Part shown: in pieces, positions 9,441 to 18,901 of the stretch
Layout of the letters: each line of letters opens with the position of its first letter
Position numbering within the stretch: the stretch's first letter is position 1
Assembly (NCBI GenBank): GCA_032718475.1
Contig: JAUCBJ010004387.1
Coordinates: forward strand, 1-28,441
Direction: 5' to 3'
Length of the DNA stretch: 28,441 nucleotides
From: Nemertoderma westbladi
Lineage: Eukaryota > Xenacoelomorpha > Nemertodermatida > Nemertodermatidae
Made by a program: the position numbers and the translations under genes
Notes under the pieces: model-generated
Databases searched by the model: none
Told to the model about the DNA's origin: nothing
The model's input: the letters and a program-made list of their open reading frames with translations, nothing else

Positions 9441-10541
9441 CTAAAGTACAGTACAATGGTGTGCTAGTTTGATATATAATTTGGAAACAATATCCTTTTT
9501 TATCCAAAATACTTCTGAATAAAATGTGCATGATACGTTTGACCATTTTGTGAATAATGGAATAGATAGAATAATAGAATAATCTTCACTGTTATCTAAT
9601 TCCTCCACATTCTCATCTTCCTCACACTGTTCACCCCTTATTTTGGCAATATTGTGCAATACGAAAAAAGCCGAAATTACGCGGCAGACTAGAACTGGCT
9701 GCATTCTAATTTCGCCATGCAAGCAATGGAACTTTCTCTTTAACTGTCCAAATGCCCTTTCAACTGTATTGCGTGTCTTGATTTGCGCCCGGTTGTATTT
9801 AATTTCAGCTTTAGTCTTTTGGTTGAGAAGCGGAGTTAAAAGAAGAGGTGTACACGGATAGCCACTATCGCCTAAAATGAGTTCCTTTCGTTTTCCCTGA
9901 TCGTACTCCATTCCAAGTGAGCTATTGGACCAAATACGGGCGTCATGGGCATTTCCTGGCCAGTCAGCGACCATGTTCAAAAATTGACACTTTGCATCAC
10001 AAATTGCTTGAACGTTAATGCTACTGTACCCTTTTCTGTTAATGTAGTATGGCGCTTGATCGCCGTAAGGAGCTGGAATCTTCACATGCGTTGCGTCGAT
10101 GGCGCCAGTAACTCCAGGGAAACCAGCAATTTCAAAGAATTCCGCTTGAACCTTTTGAATTTCGATGGGTGTAGAAGGGAATTTCACAAACTGGTCTAAA
10201 TTTCGGGTGAGGGCGATTGAAACATCCCGAACGGCACGACTAGCGGATGACTTATGAATTGTCAAACTGTCTCCAGCTAGATTCAGGAAGCTCCCAGTTC
10301 CGTAAAATCTTAGGGCCACTGCCAGCTTCAACTCAACAGTCAGGCCTTTATTCCCAGCTTGGATTCTTTCGAGATCAGGACGAATCACATCGCAGATATA
10401 CCGTAAATTGTCCTTGCAGAACCGGAATCGGTCATAAAATTCTGTTTCATTGTACAGTTCGTAAATGTTTGGCCGCGTTGGGTACGATTTCCTATTCTGA
10501 GGGCGACGGCTTGGTAAACATAATATTGGTAACACTGACAT
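9441..10541 (-). CDS. PIF/Harbinger DDE transposase (HARBI1-like), apparently intact
   Basis: A 366-residue nuclease that would excise and reinsert the Harbinger transposon. The ORF opens further upstream to 10754, but only from a GTG and through AT-rich subterminal repeat DNA, so I take the ATG at 10541, close to the usual length of about 350. A helical N-terminal region (LKLAVALRFYGTGSF, SSASRAVRDV) precedes the DDE_4-type catalytic domain. Asp149 is in GAIDATHVKI, Asp225 in LGDSGYP and Glu261 in TVERAFGQLKRKF; WPGNAHDARIW is the family's conserved block between the first two. No frameshift or stop interrupts it. Its 3' end lies 66 bases from the convergent SANT-protein frame. Confidence 0.88.
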   Translation of the reverse strand: MSVLPILCLPSRRPQNRKSYPTRPNIYELYNETEFYDRFRFCKDNLRYICDVIRPDLERIQAGNKGLTVELKLAVALRFYGTGSFLNLAGDSLTIHKSSASRAVRDVSIALTRNLDQFVKFPSTPIEIQKVQAEFFEIAGFPGVTGAIDATHVKIPAPYGDQAPYYINRKGYSSINVQAICDAKCQFLNMVADWPGNAHDARIWSNSSLGMEYDQGKRKELILGDSGYPCTPLLLTPLLNQKTKAEIKYNRAQIKTRNTVERAFGQLKRKFHCLHGEIRMQPVLVCRVISAFFVLHNIAKIRGEQCEEDENVEELDNSEDYSIILSIPLFTKWSNVSCTFYSEVFWIKKDIVSKLYIKLAHHCTVL

Positions 10542-10620
10542 TATTCCGCTAATAATAAATAATTGTAATAAATAGCTAATAATAAATTCACTAAGATTCG
10601 TTTTTGGCAGACTTAAAAAT

Positions 10621-10740
10621 AGACACTTATCTCTAAATTTTAAGTATCTACTTAAGTTAAGAAAATTGTTGTGCAACGCAATACCAATTTTTCTCGTACT
10701 TAAACTTAATTTAAGTTTTCTACTTGAAAAAGTACTTCTG
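10621..10740 (-). repeat. Right subterminal repeats of the Harbinger element
   Basis: Read on the minus strand this has ATTGCGTTGCACAAC, TTTTCTTAACTTAAGTAGATACTTAA and several AAGTTTAAGT / ACTTAAATTAAG words, matching in order the repeats at about 4860-4935. It sits directly upstream of the transposase start. A matching GGCCGGGTTGCAC terminus is not seen to the right of it, so the extreme end is lost or diverged. Confidence 0.5.
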
Positions 10741-10831
10741 CAGTATACCCCCACACCTTGATATATGTTTTATCACTTTCCTTTACTACCGCTATGGTGA
10801 CTAGATTCTAGAACACAATTATTGTGGCAAA

Positions 10832-11683
10832 ATGTCTTTAGGCAAGTTAAATTTGCGTGAATTGGTGCTACGTACAAGTACTGTAGCTGATTCATTACAG
10901 CTATGCAGAGACAATTTTCTGTTGACAACCAGCAGTACTTGTTTGTGTGGTAGTGATATGAAACTTAGGGCGACGAAGCGCTGCAAGGATGGAGAAATTT
11001 GGCGTTGCCCACGTCCCTGCATGAAGGAGAGCACAATAAGGAAAGGTTCTTTTTTCGCTGGAAGTAATTTACCAATAAGTACACTTCTTGAATTCTCGTA
11101 CTATTGGGCCTATGAAGAAGTGTCCATGGAAAAGGCGAGGCGGGAATTCGGAATGAGCGACCACACCACTGTTGATTGGAAGAACTTTCATCGAGATATT
11201 TGTGCACAGTCGTTATTAAACAATTCAGCAAAAATTGGTGGTAGTGGGCACATTGTGGAGGTTGATGAGAGCCTTTTTGTTCGCAGGAAACACAATGTTG
11301 GACGCGAAGTGGGCCAGGAATGGGTGTTCGGAGGCATTGATGTGAGTACAAGGGCATGTTTTTTGGTACCAGTTGCCTGCCGTAATGCTGACACTTTGCT
11401 CCCTATTATACAAGAGTACATTCTCCCAGATACATTAATCAGGTCCGATCTCTGGAAGGCATACAATGGGATTGAAAATCTTCCTGAGGGCTATTCACAC
11501 GAAACCGTGAATCATAGTAAGAACTTTGTTGACCCAGAGAGTGGAGCCCACACGCAGAATATCGAGAACTTGTGGATGCGTGCCAAACGCAGGAACAAGA
11601 GAGAGTGTGGAACTCATAGATCCTTGTTACGCACATATTTCATTGAATTCATGTGGCGAAAATCAAACAACATATCTACTTAG
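10832..11683 (+). CDS. Merlin/ISXO2-type (IS1595-like) DDE transposase, intact
   Basis: An ATG-started 283-residue protein. The N-terminus has a zinc-ribbon-like cysteine set (Cys37, Cys39, Cys59, Cys63), then a helical DNA-binding part and an ISXO2-like catalytic domain. Asp145 is in VEVDESLF, Asp206 in RSDLWKAY and Glu245 in the HTQNIENLW block (240-248). WVFGGIDVSTRACFLVPV lies between the first two. This is the organisation of eukaryotic Merlin transposases, related to bacterial IS1016/IS1595. The frame is uninterrupted. I could not identify terminal inverted repeats in 10741-10831 or 11684-12050, so it may be a lone ORF or a domesticated gene rather than a complete element. Its start is 290 bases from the divergent Harbinger transposase start. 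Confidence 0.85.
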   Translation: MSLGKLNLRELVLRTSTVADSLQLCRDNFLLTTSSTCLCGSDMKLRATKRCKDGEIWRCPRPCMKESTIRKGSFFAGSNLPISTLLEFSYYWAYEEVSMEKARREFGMSDHTTVDWKNFHRDICAQSLLNNSAKIGGSGHIVEVDESLFVRRKHNVGREVGQEWVFGGIDVSTRACFLVPVACRNADTLLPIIQEYILPDTLIRSDLWKAYNGIENLPEGYSHETVNHSKNFVDPESGAHTQNIENLWMRAKRRNKRECGTHRSLLRTYFIEFMWRKSNNIST

Positions 11684-12062
11684 GTTCTATAACACTTTCC
11701 AATAATAAAAATCGAAAAAATAAAAATTTAAATTTAAAAAATGGTCACACAAGCTACACCTATGTTATAAAAATACTAGCTACTGTATCTTAAAAATTAC
11801 TAGCTACCTGAAACTATAACATTTATAACACTAAATTTAATACCGGGAAATTTTTAAAAATTTTTTTTAAATACTACCGATAGTTATTTAGAAATTATAA
11901 ATTAGCTAGTAAACAAATTTTTTGAACATTTAATTGATTATTGATGAATTGATGGATTTTTGTATTCAGTAGTAATTCATTTACATTGCAATGTGAAATA
12001 GAAATACTGGCACGGGCGGAACACTAGCCGTATAAACTATTTTAGATTAATATTTTTGTTAG
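11684..12062. other. AT-rich spacer, ends in a possible splice acceptor
   Basis: No gene is seen. It carries ACTAGCTAC / TTAGCTAGT words like those in the 4560-5250 region. It ends in TATTTTTGTTAG (AG at 12061-12062), a plausible 3' splice site before the THAP fragment. Confidence 0.4.
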
Positions 12063-14507
12063 GTCGAGAATTCGATTACGATAAAGATCGAATTTGTAAA
12101 GTTCACTTCGAGTCGAAGGATTTTATGATGAACAGAAATTTGCAGTTTCGAAGTTCCAATCTCAAAAAGGAATCAATTCCATCAATATTTACATTGGTTG
12201 GGCCATTGACATCTCCACTACGAAAGTCACCAACTAAACGAAAAGTTGATCCAACACTATGCAACCTACTCGAAAATAGAAAATTAGTTGAAGAAGACAA
12301 ATTGGAGTGGCAGTTGGGAAATATAAAGAAATGGATTGAAGACGAGGATGTTTTTAAGAATAGAGAGGTACATGCGTGTAAGTGTGATGTTGAAAGTGAA
12401 GATGGAATTATGATTTATGAAATTTCCCCCGAAAATCTAAAACTGAATTACTTCCTTAAGATCTCAACGACGTACTTTATTGTTTCTCAAAATACCTCTA
12501 AAATACCCCTCGTTAATTTTAGCTATTTACCACGTAACAAAAGTGGGTATAATAAAGTTCAGAAGAAAAGCGTTTTGCTTAGGCTAATGAATGAGGTCAA
12601 GATTCATTCATTGCCTAATTTTGACTCAGACTTCATGGAATTTCTAGACGAGTACCGCAATTATAAAAAGATAGGAATATACCCCAAGAATATCATTAGA
12701 AAGTGTCTTATTCTACGTTATAAGAGCAGGAATGGATATAAAGAGCTCTTGAAGCTGGTGCCGAACCTACCCAGCATTTCATTATTTGAAAAGTTGACAA
12801 GAGGTGATGTAAAAGTTTATACACTTCTAAAGAGCATTGGTATGGATCAGAATGTTGTAATATATGCGGATGAAATTTACTTAACAGAGAGAATCAATAT
12901 TTAGTGCAGGAGGTATTATTGAATCACGAAAGACCCTGCTGGATATTATGGTAAGAGGTCTAACTGGGGGAAATGGAATAATTTTCAAGTCAGTGCCATG
13001 TTACGAGACATCAACTGGAGACATGTTGATAAAAGAATTCAAGGAAGTTGTGAAACATTTAAAAGAGGCCGAGTTTCAGCCATGAGTGTTTGTTACTGAT
13101 GGCCTTTCAGTTAATGTCAATGCATACTCAAAGATTATATATGAACCAGAGCTTTGTGATATAATTCCGTTGTTTGATTATAATCACCTCATGAAGAATA
13201 CACGAAATGACTTATTTAACACCGGCATATTTTATCCTCCTGAATTTAAGTGGAGTTATATGAATGACGTATTTCAAATAGGAGCAAATGCTAAAGTGTC
13301 GATGTCTGATGTTCGTATGGTGTATCACATGGATACAGAGAGAATTAATTGTGATTCTTCAGTCAATCTGTGAAAAGCCCACAAGCTGACATATGCAACA
13401 ATCAACGTTGGAAAGCGCAAGCAAAACACCCAGCTTATGCTCAACCTGTACCATGATAGTACTATCGATGCCCTCAGATGGTATTTGGGTGGTGGCACAG
13501 AGAACTTCCATAATGACACAGCTGATTACTTCCGTGTTATTAGACTCTTCTGGGAGTTTATGAACTGTAAACATAATACGTCTAATCCTTACACTAGAAC
13601 ACTCAGTCGTTATGACAGTGAGCGGCAAAGTTTCCTTCAAACCTTCCTTGACTGGCTAACAAGGTGGAAGTCTTCCAATAAAGCAGGGTTCACTTCGCAG
13701 ACATTTTCAGTGCTCATACTAACAGTTGCTAACACAATTAAGGTCCTAGATTTGGTCTTCAACAAACTCGAATACCAATTATTTAACCTGGCAGTCCTTG
13801 GAGACGATGAAATTGAGTTACGTTTGAGCAAATATCGCCAGATGTTGGGAGGTCGCTTAATTGTAAGTCTGCGGGAAGCCACTAACTCAAACAAGATAAT
13901 TCAAATCAAAGCAGCTCTACAATCCAACCAAGATGTCATTGACTGCCTTGATCAAACTAATAGTGAAGATATACGACCAATAATTACGAAACTATCAGCA
14001 GATGATGATTTTGATATATTCGACGACGAATCTCTATTGATTATTTCAGACGTGGCTGGATGGGCAGTTCAGTCAAATCCTAATTCAGATGCGTTGTGTT
14101 CATGTACCAGATGCGATCTAAAAGATAAATCCCAATCAAGTTCCACGAATATTCGCTACATTTCGTTTCGTGACAGAGGGGGATTGTGTTTTCCGAGTGA
14201 TGGATTTGTACATCTTTGCTGCAATATATTTCACATATTGAAAAAATCATATCCCTTGGTAAACCACAAGAACAAAGCGAGTCCAACATTACATAGACTA
14301 CTAGTAAACCAAAGAGATACCACTGAAGTTGTCTGCTCTGAACACAGTGAGAAATTCAAATCAAAATTACTCCAAAAACTGGTAAACGTTTTCCTTAAGG
14401 CTGAGGCTAGTCACATGAAAGAAATTATTGATGAACAGGAAATGTATAAAACGGGACTGAATGGATTTAAAGCACCACAGTTATACAAGAAAAAACGGAT
14501 TCTTTAG
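12063..14507 (+). pseudogene. P-element/THAP9-like transposase, decayed
   Basis: It starts without an ATG, right after a possible splice acceptor, with the second half of a THAP zinc finger (ICKVHFESKDF, then a SNLKKESIPSIF block). The first half, with its CxxC and conserved Trp, is missing or on an unseen exon. A coiled linker follows, then a P-type transposase core. Asp in VVIYADEIYL is probably catalytic, followed by GGIIESRKTLLDIMVRGLTGG, VFVTDGLSVNVNA and FDYNHLMKNTRND. The C-terminal part has GFTSQTFSVL and SKYRQMLGG, as in THAP-type P transposases, and a CSCTRC motif. Breaks seen: a one-base shift near 12900, then in-frame TGA at 13082-13084 and at 13371-13373. From 12905 to 14507 only these two TGA codons interrupt the frame. 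Confidence 0.8.
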
Positions 14508-14561
14508 TCAGATATTAATCAAAATAACATCCATCCCTTTCAAAACTGCCTGGCACTGGCC

Positions 14562-15390
14562 TGTCGACTCTACTACCACTGCCACCCTGGCTGTTGTTTC
14601 TACTATCACTGCCACCCTGGTAGTTGTTTCTACTACCACTGCCACCCTGGCTGTTGACTGTACTACCACTGCCACCCTGGCTGTTGTTTCCACTACCACT
14701 GCCACCATGGCTGTTGACTACATCCATTGCCACACTGGCTGTTGTTTCCACTACCTACCACGTTGCCACCATGGCTGTTGTTTCTACGACCACTGCCACG
14801 TTGTCACCCTGGCTGTCATCTCTACTACCACTGCCACCCTGGTAGTTGTTTCTACTACCACTGCCACCCTGGCTGTTGACTGTACTACCACTGCCACCCT
14901 GGCTGTTGTTTCCACTACCTACCTCGTTGCCACCCTGGTAGTTGTTTCTACTATCACTGCCACCCTGGTAGTTGTTTCTACTACCACTGCCACCCTGGCT
15001 GTTGACTCTACATCGATTGCCACCCTGGCTGTTGTTTCCACTACCTACCACGTTGCCATCATGGCTGTTGTTTCTACTACCACTGCCACGTTGCCATCCT
15101 GGCTGTCTTCTCTACTACCACTGCCACCATGGTAGTTGGCTGTTGACTGTACTACCACTGCCACCCTGGTAGTTGTTTCTACTATCACTGCCACCCTGGT
15201 AGTTGTTTCTACTACCACTGCCACCCTGACTGTTGACTCTACATCCATTGCCACCCTGGCTGTTGTTTCCACTACCTACCACGTTGCCATCATGGCTGTT
15301 GTTTCTACTACCACTGCCACGTTGCCACCCTGGCTGTCAACTCTACTACCACTGCCACCCTGGCTGATGATTCTACAACCACTGCCACCT
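14562..15390. repeat. 30-bp minisatellite, about 27 units
   Basis: The unit is about CTACCACTGCCACCCTGGCTGTTGTTT plus three bases, with variants (GTAGTTG, GACTGTA, CATCCATTG, CTACCTACCACGTTG). Because 30 is a multiple of three, all frames stay periodic. The plus strand can be read as TTTATLAVVS-like decapeptides and the minus strand as GGSGSRNNSQ-like decapeptides. Longer blocks containing CATTGCCA...CTACCTACCACGTTGCCA recur near 14723, 15010 and 15240, so there is a higher-order period of about 230-290 bases. It begins 55 bases after the P-element stop codon. The reading frames inside it are most likely by-products of the repeat. Confidence 0.93.
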
Positions 15391-15719
15391 GGTACTTTTG
15401 CACTTTAGGTCCCCACCACCCAGATTTTTTTATATCAACAAAATCGCTAGCTAGCATTGAAATCGTTAAATAAATTTACCGGTACTTTTTTTAGCTATTT
15501 AATTACATAAAATGATTTAACGCTTGACTATTTTAAATAAAAATAAATAAATAAACCTTTTTGTTTTGGGTTAGGGTTGATCGGGGGTGCAACATAATCT
15601 AACATTTTTTATACCAAAAATGTTCCTAGATAGTCACACTAACCTTGTAGTAGTGTAATTTGCATAAAAAACACACACAAAAAAAATCTAGGGGTGGGGA
15701 CCTAAAGTGCAAAAGTACC
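15391..15719. mobile_element. MITE, 329 bp, with 27-bp perfect terminal inverted repeats
   Basis: The left end GGTACTTTTGCACTTTAGG... (15391-15417) is the exact reverse complement of 15693-15719, and similarity continues for another dozen bases into a T/A run. The interior is AT-rich with no coding sequence. Flanks read CTGCCACCT on the left (15382-15390) and CTGCCAGCA on the right (15720-15728), seven of nine identical, suggesting a worn 9-bp target duplication. An 8-9 bp duplication would fit Merlin, P, hAT or Mutator-type mobilisation. Its left end abuts the minisatellite exactly. Confidence 0.8.
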
Positions 15720-15830
15720 CTGCCAGCAATCAGAATAATAGGAGAATCGCCACTCGTATCTTGACAATCACCACTACTAGTGACAGCTATACATCTTTGG
15801 AAATGGGGTGTCCAGTACTTGGCAGTACTG

Positions 15831-15863
15831 CTGAAGAGGCCTAAAGCCGGCCGAAACGCCGTT
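15831..15863 (+). ncRNA. Hammerhead-ribozyme-like core, degenerate
   Basis: CTGAAGA fits the hammerhead CUGANGA box. It is followed by a perfect GGCC/GGCC stem II with a 7-base loop and then GAAAC. Minimal type I hammerheads with this look and a following GTC occur in Penelope-like retroelements and related retroelements. Here the expected GAAACGTC reads GAAACGCC, and the bases flanking the core do not form a continuous stem I, although GCAGTA (15822-15827) and TACTGC (15888-15893) could pair at a distance. It is probably an inactive relic. Confidence 0.35.
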
Positions 15864-15893
15864 TCTATTAATGGTTTATTATTATTATACTGC

Positions 15894-17332
15894 ATAAAGA
15901 ATCAATTACATAGCCTCGCTATACATACTGTATATATTACATTATATAAAGTAGGATAGAATTAATTACTGTTTTCGACACATGTAGTGCCACAATCACT
16001 ACAGTACACCACAATATTATATTTAATTATAAATTGAATTGATATTAAATTGCATCAATAGGGGGGGAGAGAGTAATATATAAAACTAATAAAAGTGTCA
16101 AAATTAGCTTCCACAGCAGTGTTTATTTAAATATATTTAATACATATATATATTAATAGATTTTACCTCGTTGCTATAGTTACCTGTGCTAGAAATAAAA
16201 ATAAATAGGATAAAAATAAATAGGGTAGTAGATGCAAAAAATAATTAAATCATGGCAAAACCTAGAAATTTTATGTTTGCCCGGTTTCCATGGAAACGCT
16301 CCGGTCAAATTTGCTTAAATTTTTTTTCTGAGGTTTCTATGGCATATACTACCATTTTATTGAAAAAAATTTCGGGGCCGAAAAAATAACACTAATGCGG
16401 TTCCGTCTATATTCAGTATTCCATGGTCTACCTTGTCCAGTGAAAGGATGCAGTTAGACCCTGCTAGACACTACAAGCAACTTTATTATTTAAGAAGAGA
16501 CAGTGGTATGTTTAATTCTTGTCTGTTTAACTGGCCAATTAGCACATATGTGCTCTCACTGTTTCCTGACTCACAAAACTTTATTATATAACAACCACCG
16601 TAAATAAATTCTCCATAGTATACATTCCATTCGTAGCAATACGTTTATTTGTATATATATATATTATATATTTCTTAGTTGAAATATCAAAGGTTATTTT
16701 TAAAATATAATTTTGGATGAATAGAACAAAGTTCGCAATTTTTGGAACTAAGTTCGTGTCTGTAAATCATCGAAACAACGCTCTCATCGACTGGAATAAA
16801 GTTCGCATCTACTGGAATGGAACAAATTTCGCATCAACTGAGTTCGCAGTTGAACTACAGTCATTGGTACAGAGGCATTGTATCTTTAATGGCCGGAATA
16901 TCCACCAAGCTTAGATAGACGGAACCATTTGTAATAGTTTGTAATTATTCATTGTTACGCTTGTAGTTGTTGCTCTGATACGGAGTTTGCTCTCAAGGAA
17001 AATATACCTCACGGTATGAAACTAGAGAATGCGCCTTGGTGGTGGTCCTTCAACCCCATGATGCAACCTTTCCCTTACCTTTTAAATATAAGATTGTTTA
17101 CTGAGTTATGAGACTATAATACAATAGCCTACTTAATATACGTTTTCAACAGTTAAGGGGACCATTACCCCATATCTATTTTTTTATTTATAATCCGTCT
17201 ATTCTGTAATTTTAACACAATAATCGGCGATCTTTTACTATGTTACTGTTAAATTGATAGTAACTGTATCCTTTTTAGCCAGCCCATGGCATGTGTATAC
17301 CATCGTGGTTATACTATGAGATAGGTAGTAAG
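15894..17332. other. Gene-poor AT-rich region
   Basis: No recognisable gene. The short frame at 16717-16914 has no domain. Within it a word close to GAACAAAGTTCGCATCT recurs about five times between 16722 and 16855 with irregular spacing. TATATA runs occur at 16144-16154 and 16652-16670. Confidence 0.4.
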
Positions 17333-17430
17333 TAGTACTACTATAATCGTCCTGCTGCATTGAAACTGCACATTAAGATGCTATGTTAAGATGCTTAACA
17401 AAAACATTTTGTCACCACCATACAATCTAC
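17333..17430 (-). mobile_element. Old LINE 3'-end scrap (same family as copy A)
   Basis: TAGTACTACTATAATCGTCC, then TGCTGCATTG..CTGCA..TTAAGA.TGC and CTTAACAAAAACATTTTGTCACC align in order with the copy A 3' end at about 406-500 (trinucleotide tail, GCTGCATTGCAGCTGCATTTTTAAGAATGC, GTCAACAAAATTGCACC). There are many substitutions and a small insertion, so this is an older insertion truncated after about 90 bases. Confidence 0.55.
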
Positions 17431-17890
17431 AATTGGTAAGCCCAATGCAGCGTGCATTTCATTTTTTTTCATTTTCATATTTGGTAGGGTAGATTTACCA
17501 CCCCCCCCCCCCCCCTTTACAATTTTAAAGCCCGGTCGAAATAGGGTTAACATAACGGTACAAACATATACATTGGTAAAATACACATGAAATACAATCT
17601 AATAATACCTTATAATGTTAGCGAATCCATCCGCTGCTCACCACAAAACGAGAGAATGGGGAATGATTTACGAGTCACACCCAAGTATGCTATATCCTAT
17701 ATCCAATATAATATTGCATACCAAGAAGGAATGTGGGGCAATATAATGCTACCTTGGAGATAGTTACCTACTCATCTCAGGAAGGAAGCTAGCATAGGGC
17801 CAGAGGGAATAGGGAGTGGCAGAGGGAGAAAATCAACCAATAGCTGGATAGCACATGTCCAGTAAACATGTATCTATTGGTAGGTCGACA
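17431..17890. other. No gene seen; contains a C-rich homopolymer
   Basis: Includes a long C run at about 17501-17516. The short minus-strand frame at 17395-17586 only reads through this tract. Nothing else is recognised. Confidence 0.4.
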
Positions 17891-18116
17891 TGTAGGAATA
17901 TGTGATAAGCTTTATTTCTATGTAATGTGTATAAAATCCGTTACCCAATATTAATTGTGTTCAGTTGGCTATTAATTACTTGCTATTAAAGTCGGACGGT
18001 TTTGACCGTCGTCGCCAGTGCTATATACTGATTGTGCTGTATTTACCAGTACTTATACATATCAGCTATTATTAACAACGATAAACTATAAACTCTTTGT
18101 TATCCACTGGCCTACA
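17891..18116 (+). mobile_element. Candidate LTR (solo or 5') of a retrotransposon
   Basis: The segment begins TGTAGG and ends CCTACA, a 6-bp inverted terminus of the TG...CA type. It contains TATAAAAT near 17929 (a TATA box), ATTAAAG near 17987 (a possible poly-A signal) and a 6-bp GACGGT/ACCGTC hairpin near 17996. A stretch rich in GCGGCGACG follows at about 18145. No second copy of this LTR is seen in the window, and its relation to the Gypsy integrase fragment 1.6 kb downstream is unproven. The true ends could differ. Confidence 0.4.
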
Positions 18117-18901
18117 GCCTTTCAACCCTTGTAGTTACTGAAACGCGGCGACGCATACTTAACAGGACACAAATTACTCTGGTCGGGATCCTGCGCCAAC
18201 TCAGATCCCGTCACATATAATATCTACACTCTACATCGAGGTCAGGGTCTACAGAAACACCGCAGCGTGCTTTGTAAAAAAGATGATAGTCATTAAGTCC
18301 CCAACGCCTCAGAACCTGAGTTTCCTAAGAAAGGGAACTCACTTCAATTACACCCCCAGCCCTTCGACTTAGCACCACTAAAAATCTAACATTAATACGG
18401 AATTGCCATGATTAGGCGGCTGTCAGGAGTCAGAGATGGTGGGAGACACAATGCGATTTTTATTGCGATCATTCGCTTGACATTTTCGCCATTTTTTTTA
18501 TCCATGGACAACTAACGGATTCTAACCCCAATCCCCCCCCCCCCCCCCCCGGTGGGAGACACAATGTTTCCCCTGGGGGCACCCCATTACGTTGGACACC
18601 GAATGGGGTGCCCTGTCCAAATCCTTCACTAAACCCAATCCAATTCCTGTCCCAGTGTTCCCGGTTGTAGTTTTTAAATTAGTGAACAGTTTTTATATGA
18701 AACAAATCTTTGTGATACAAATCTAAATAATAACACAAATTGTAAATAAAGGTAAAGTTAATCGCTCAGTCACTAATTACTGTTGCAGATGGGAAAACAT
18801 TACTAATGGAGTTATAGCAGGATAGAACCAGGTCGTCGACCTTTCTAGGGAGTTGTTGCAAAGCCTACCGATGTTGAATGTACGAATTACCTGCCCATAG
18901 T
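18117..18901. other. No gene seen; direct repeat and poly-C
   Basis: GGTGGGAGACACAATG occurs twice (about 18437 and 18551), the second just after a poly-C run (18533-18550). No open frame with a recognisable domain. It may be internal LTR-element DNA, but I see no gag or protease motif. Confidence 0.4.
18577..18613. repeat. Perfect 12-bp hairpin
   Basis: GGGCACCCCATT (18577-18588) is the exact complement of AATGGGGTGCCC (18602-18613), with a 13-base loop. It lies just after the second GGTGGGAGACACAATG copy. It is not followed by a T run, and no gene reads into it. Confidence 0.8.

Noticed and set aside
9151-9546. Minus-strand open frames antisense to the Harbinger SANT C-terminus
   Set aside because: No domain; they overlap the plus-strand helix segment and the transposase 3' end in other frames.
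10542-10754. N-terminal extension of the Harbinger transposase
   Set aside because: It has no ATG (starts at GTG), and its codons are the AT-rich subterminal repeat; the ATG at 10541 gives a normal length.
14562-15390. CRISPR-like array
   Set aside because: Repeats are contiguous with no unique spacers, in eukaryotic DNA; it is a minisatellite.
14461-15408. Plus- and minus-strand open frames across the minisatellite
   Set aside because: A 30-bp unit without stops keeps frames open on both strands; no start context or domain supports a protein. Kept only as an observation on the repeat.
15563-15580. TTAGGG next to GGGTT, telomere-like
   Set aside because: A single hexamer inside the MITE, not a telomeric array.
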